The notes under the pieces are model-generated. The model searched no databases, was not told the DNA's origin, and saw nothing but the letters and a program-made list of their open reading frames with translations. Both the position numbers and the translations under genes were made by a program. Below are positions 63,273-64,000 of a DNA stretch of 64,000 nt, piece by piece (position 1 is the stretch's first letter; each line of letters opens with the position of its first letter). The stretch covers positions 1,922,001 to 1,986,000 of the forward strand of contig NZ_QYUN01000002.1 of the NCBI RefSeq assembly GCF_003590875.1. The letters are read 5' to 3'. The stretch comes from Noviherbaspirillum cavernae (lineage in GTDB: Bacteria; Pseudomonadota; Gammaproteobacteria; Burkholderiales; Burkholderiaceae_D).

Positions 63273-63885
63273 CGCTCAGGCCGAGTTCGTTTCGCAACGT
63301 GGCGTCGGCACCTTCATCGAGCAGCAGCTTGACCGTGAGGATATGGCCGCCAAGCGCAGCCATCATGATGGGGGTGGTTTTATTGGGAGACGCGGCGTCG
63401 ATGTAGGCGTGGTTCTCGATCAGCAGCCGGACGATGTCGTTGTTGCCGATCAAGGAAGCATAGTGCAAGGGTGTCCAGCCTGGGCGGTTGACCTGCGCGC
63501 CTTTTGCCAACAGCGCTTCGACTACCGGCTTGTTGCCTGTGAATGATGCAATCATCAAGGCGTTGTCACCGTTCCGAGCCTTGATCTCCAGGTCGATGTC
63601 TCGCGCATTGAGCAGCACGTCGAAGACCTTCATCGAATTTTCGCGAATCGCCAGGATCATTCCGGTCTCACCGCGCTGGGGCTCGATGATGTTAGGGTCC
63701 AATCCGCGTGCGAGCAATGCCTTGATTTCGCTGGCGTTGTCGACTTTCGCCGCTCGAAAAAAATCGTCGTAGGCACCGGCATGGCTCGTGACCGGGATCA
63801 TCAGCATGCCAAGCACTGTCGCAATTCGCATGTACTTGCGGCGGCTTGGCAGGTGGAATTCAAATCGAGTGGTTTGCGGATTCAT
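63190..63885 (-). CDS. Exported ankyrin-repeat protein
   Basis: This protein of about 231 residues has a hydrophobic export segment (MRIATVLGMLMIPVTSHAG) starting near residue 19 and at least five ankyrin repeats (GDNALMIASFTGNKPVVEALLAKGAQVN, core DNALMIASFTGN; GWTPLHYASLIGNNDIVRLLIENHA, core WTPLHYASLIGN; TTPIMMAALGGH). It may really start at the ATG at 63831. It precedes a convergent scrap region at the edge of the T6SS locus, but its position right behind tatD is a common Burkholderiales backbone arrangement, so I read it as backbone and not as immunity. It probably mediates protein contacts in the periplasm. Confidence 0.85.
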   Translation of the reverse strand: MNPQTTRFEFHLPSRRKYMRIATVLGMLMIPVTSHAGAYDDFFRAAKVDNASEIKALLARGLDPNIIEPQRGETGMILAIRENSMKVFDVLLNARDIDLEIKARNGDNALMIASFTGNKPVVEALLAKGAQVNRPGWTPLHYASLIGNNDIVRLLIENHAYIDAASPNKTTPIMMAALGGHILTVKLLLDEGADATLRNELGLSAIDIAAMHNHTDIAEGLTYRLKKAGKL

Positions 63886-63900
63886 CACCGGAATGAAAAT

Positions 63901-64000
63901 CTATCGTTCTATTTTGAACAGCTTGAAAAAATTATCCGTGGTCTGCTCGGCCACTTGCTCCAGGGGGATGCCTTTCAGTTCCGCCAGGAATTCCGCCACA
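63901..64000 (-). CDS. tatD: C-terminal end of TatD-family hydrolase (partial)
   Basis: The last 32 codons before a TAG at 63901–63903 read VAEFLAELKGIPLEQVAEQT then NFFKLFKIER, the typical C-terminus of TatD metal-dependent deoxyribonucleases. The rest lies beyond the window. It is followed by the ankyrin gene 15 bp downstream, in the same direction. Confidence 0.85.
   Translation of the reverse strand, partial: VAEFLAELKGIPLEQVAEQTTDNFFKLFKIER

Noticed and set aside
63190..63885. Ankyrin protein as an immunity protein of the T6SS effector
   Set aside because: It lies on the opposite strand, directly behind tatD, a common backbone arrangement; the overlapping exported gene at 62020–62913 is the better candidate.

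Overview
The window looks like chromosomal DNA of a high-GC betaproteobacterium, most likely Burkholderiales and probably close to Oxalobacteraceae (Noviherbaspirillum/Herbaspirillum type). The basis is overall protein style and gene content: a DUF1631 protein, an OtsA with a membrane sensor-like N-terminus, a PatZ-type acetyltransferase, a tatD–ankyrin pair, and a Burkholderia-like type VI secretion (T6SS) gene order. The genus is inference. I see no rRNA, tRNA or CRISPR.

Left part (1–34.3 kb) is backbone, mostly on the minus strand. In order: the start of a possibly Tat-exported protein with two periplasmic cytochromes c (1–2.2 kb); a phospholipase D/VTT fusion with an EEP hydrolase (2.3–5.3 kb); TesB; a carbohydrate block with a ROK kinase, GH15 hydrolase, OtsB and membrane-anchored OtsA (6.6–12.6 kb); a 2OG-Fe(II) dioxygenase; TamA/TamB (14–19.8 kb); a Ser/Gly/Thr-rich exported protein; an isoaspartyl peptidase; DUF1631; RsuA; two linked PPOX-type proteins, the second fused to GAF and a winged-helix-like tail; a hemerythrin-like protein; PatZ; a universal stress protein behind a perfect FNR box; and an LTxxQ periplasmic protein divergent from an OmpR/histidine-kinase pair.

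Right part (about 35.3–62.9 kb) is a complete T6SS locus with all 13 core tss genes in three transcription units. The left plus-strand unit holds a TagX-like M15 peptidase, PAAR, a ketosynthase-like membrane protein, tssM, tagF and an OmpA-like protein. The central minus-strand unit holds a TPR lipoprotein, tssB, tssC, hcp, tssE, tssF, tssG, clpV and tssA. The right plus-strand unit holds tssJ, tssK, tssL and vgrG, then a probable peptidoglycan-cleaving effector of the M15/LAS zinc-peptidase type with a coiled-coil insert, and an overlapping exported protein that is the obvious immunity candidate. A 45-bp scrap of the effector gene lies just beyond the immunity gene, which points to past cassette turnover. 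Backbone resumes with an ankyrin protein and the 3' end of tatD.

Non-coding structure includes a 163-bp near-palindromic MITE-like element with TA flanks at a CTAG site (IS630-like insertion signature), an inverted repeat near 5.4 kb, six TGTATC-type sites in the promoter of the two-component system, and palindromic AT-rich sequences in three T6SS promoter gaps. No homology search was run; family calls come from motifs and recognition of the protein sequences.
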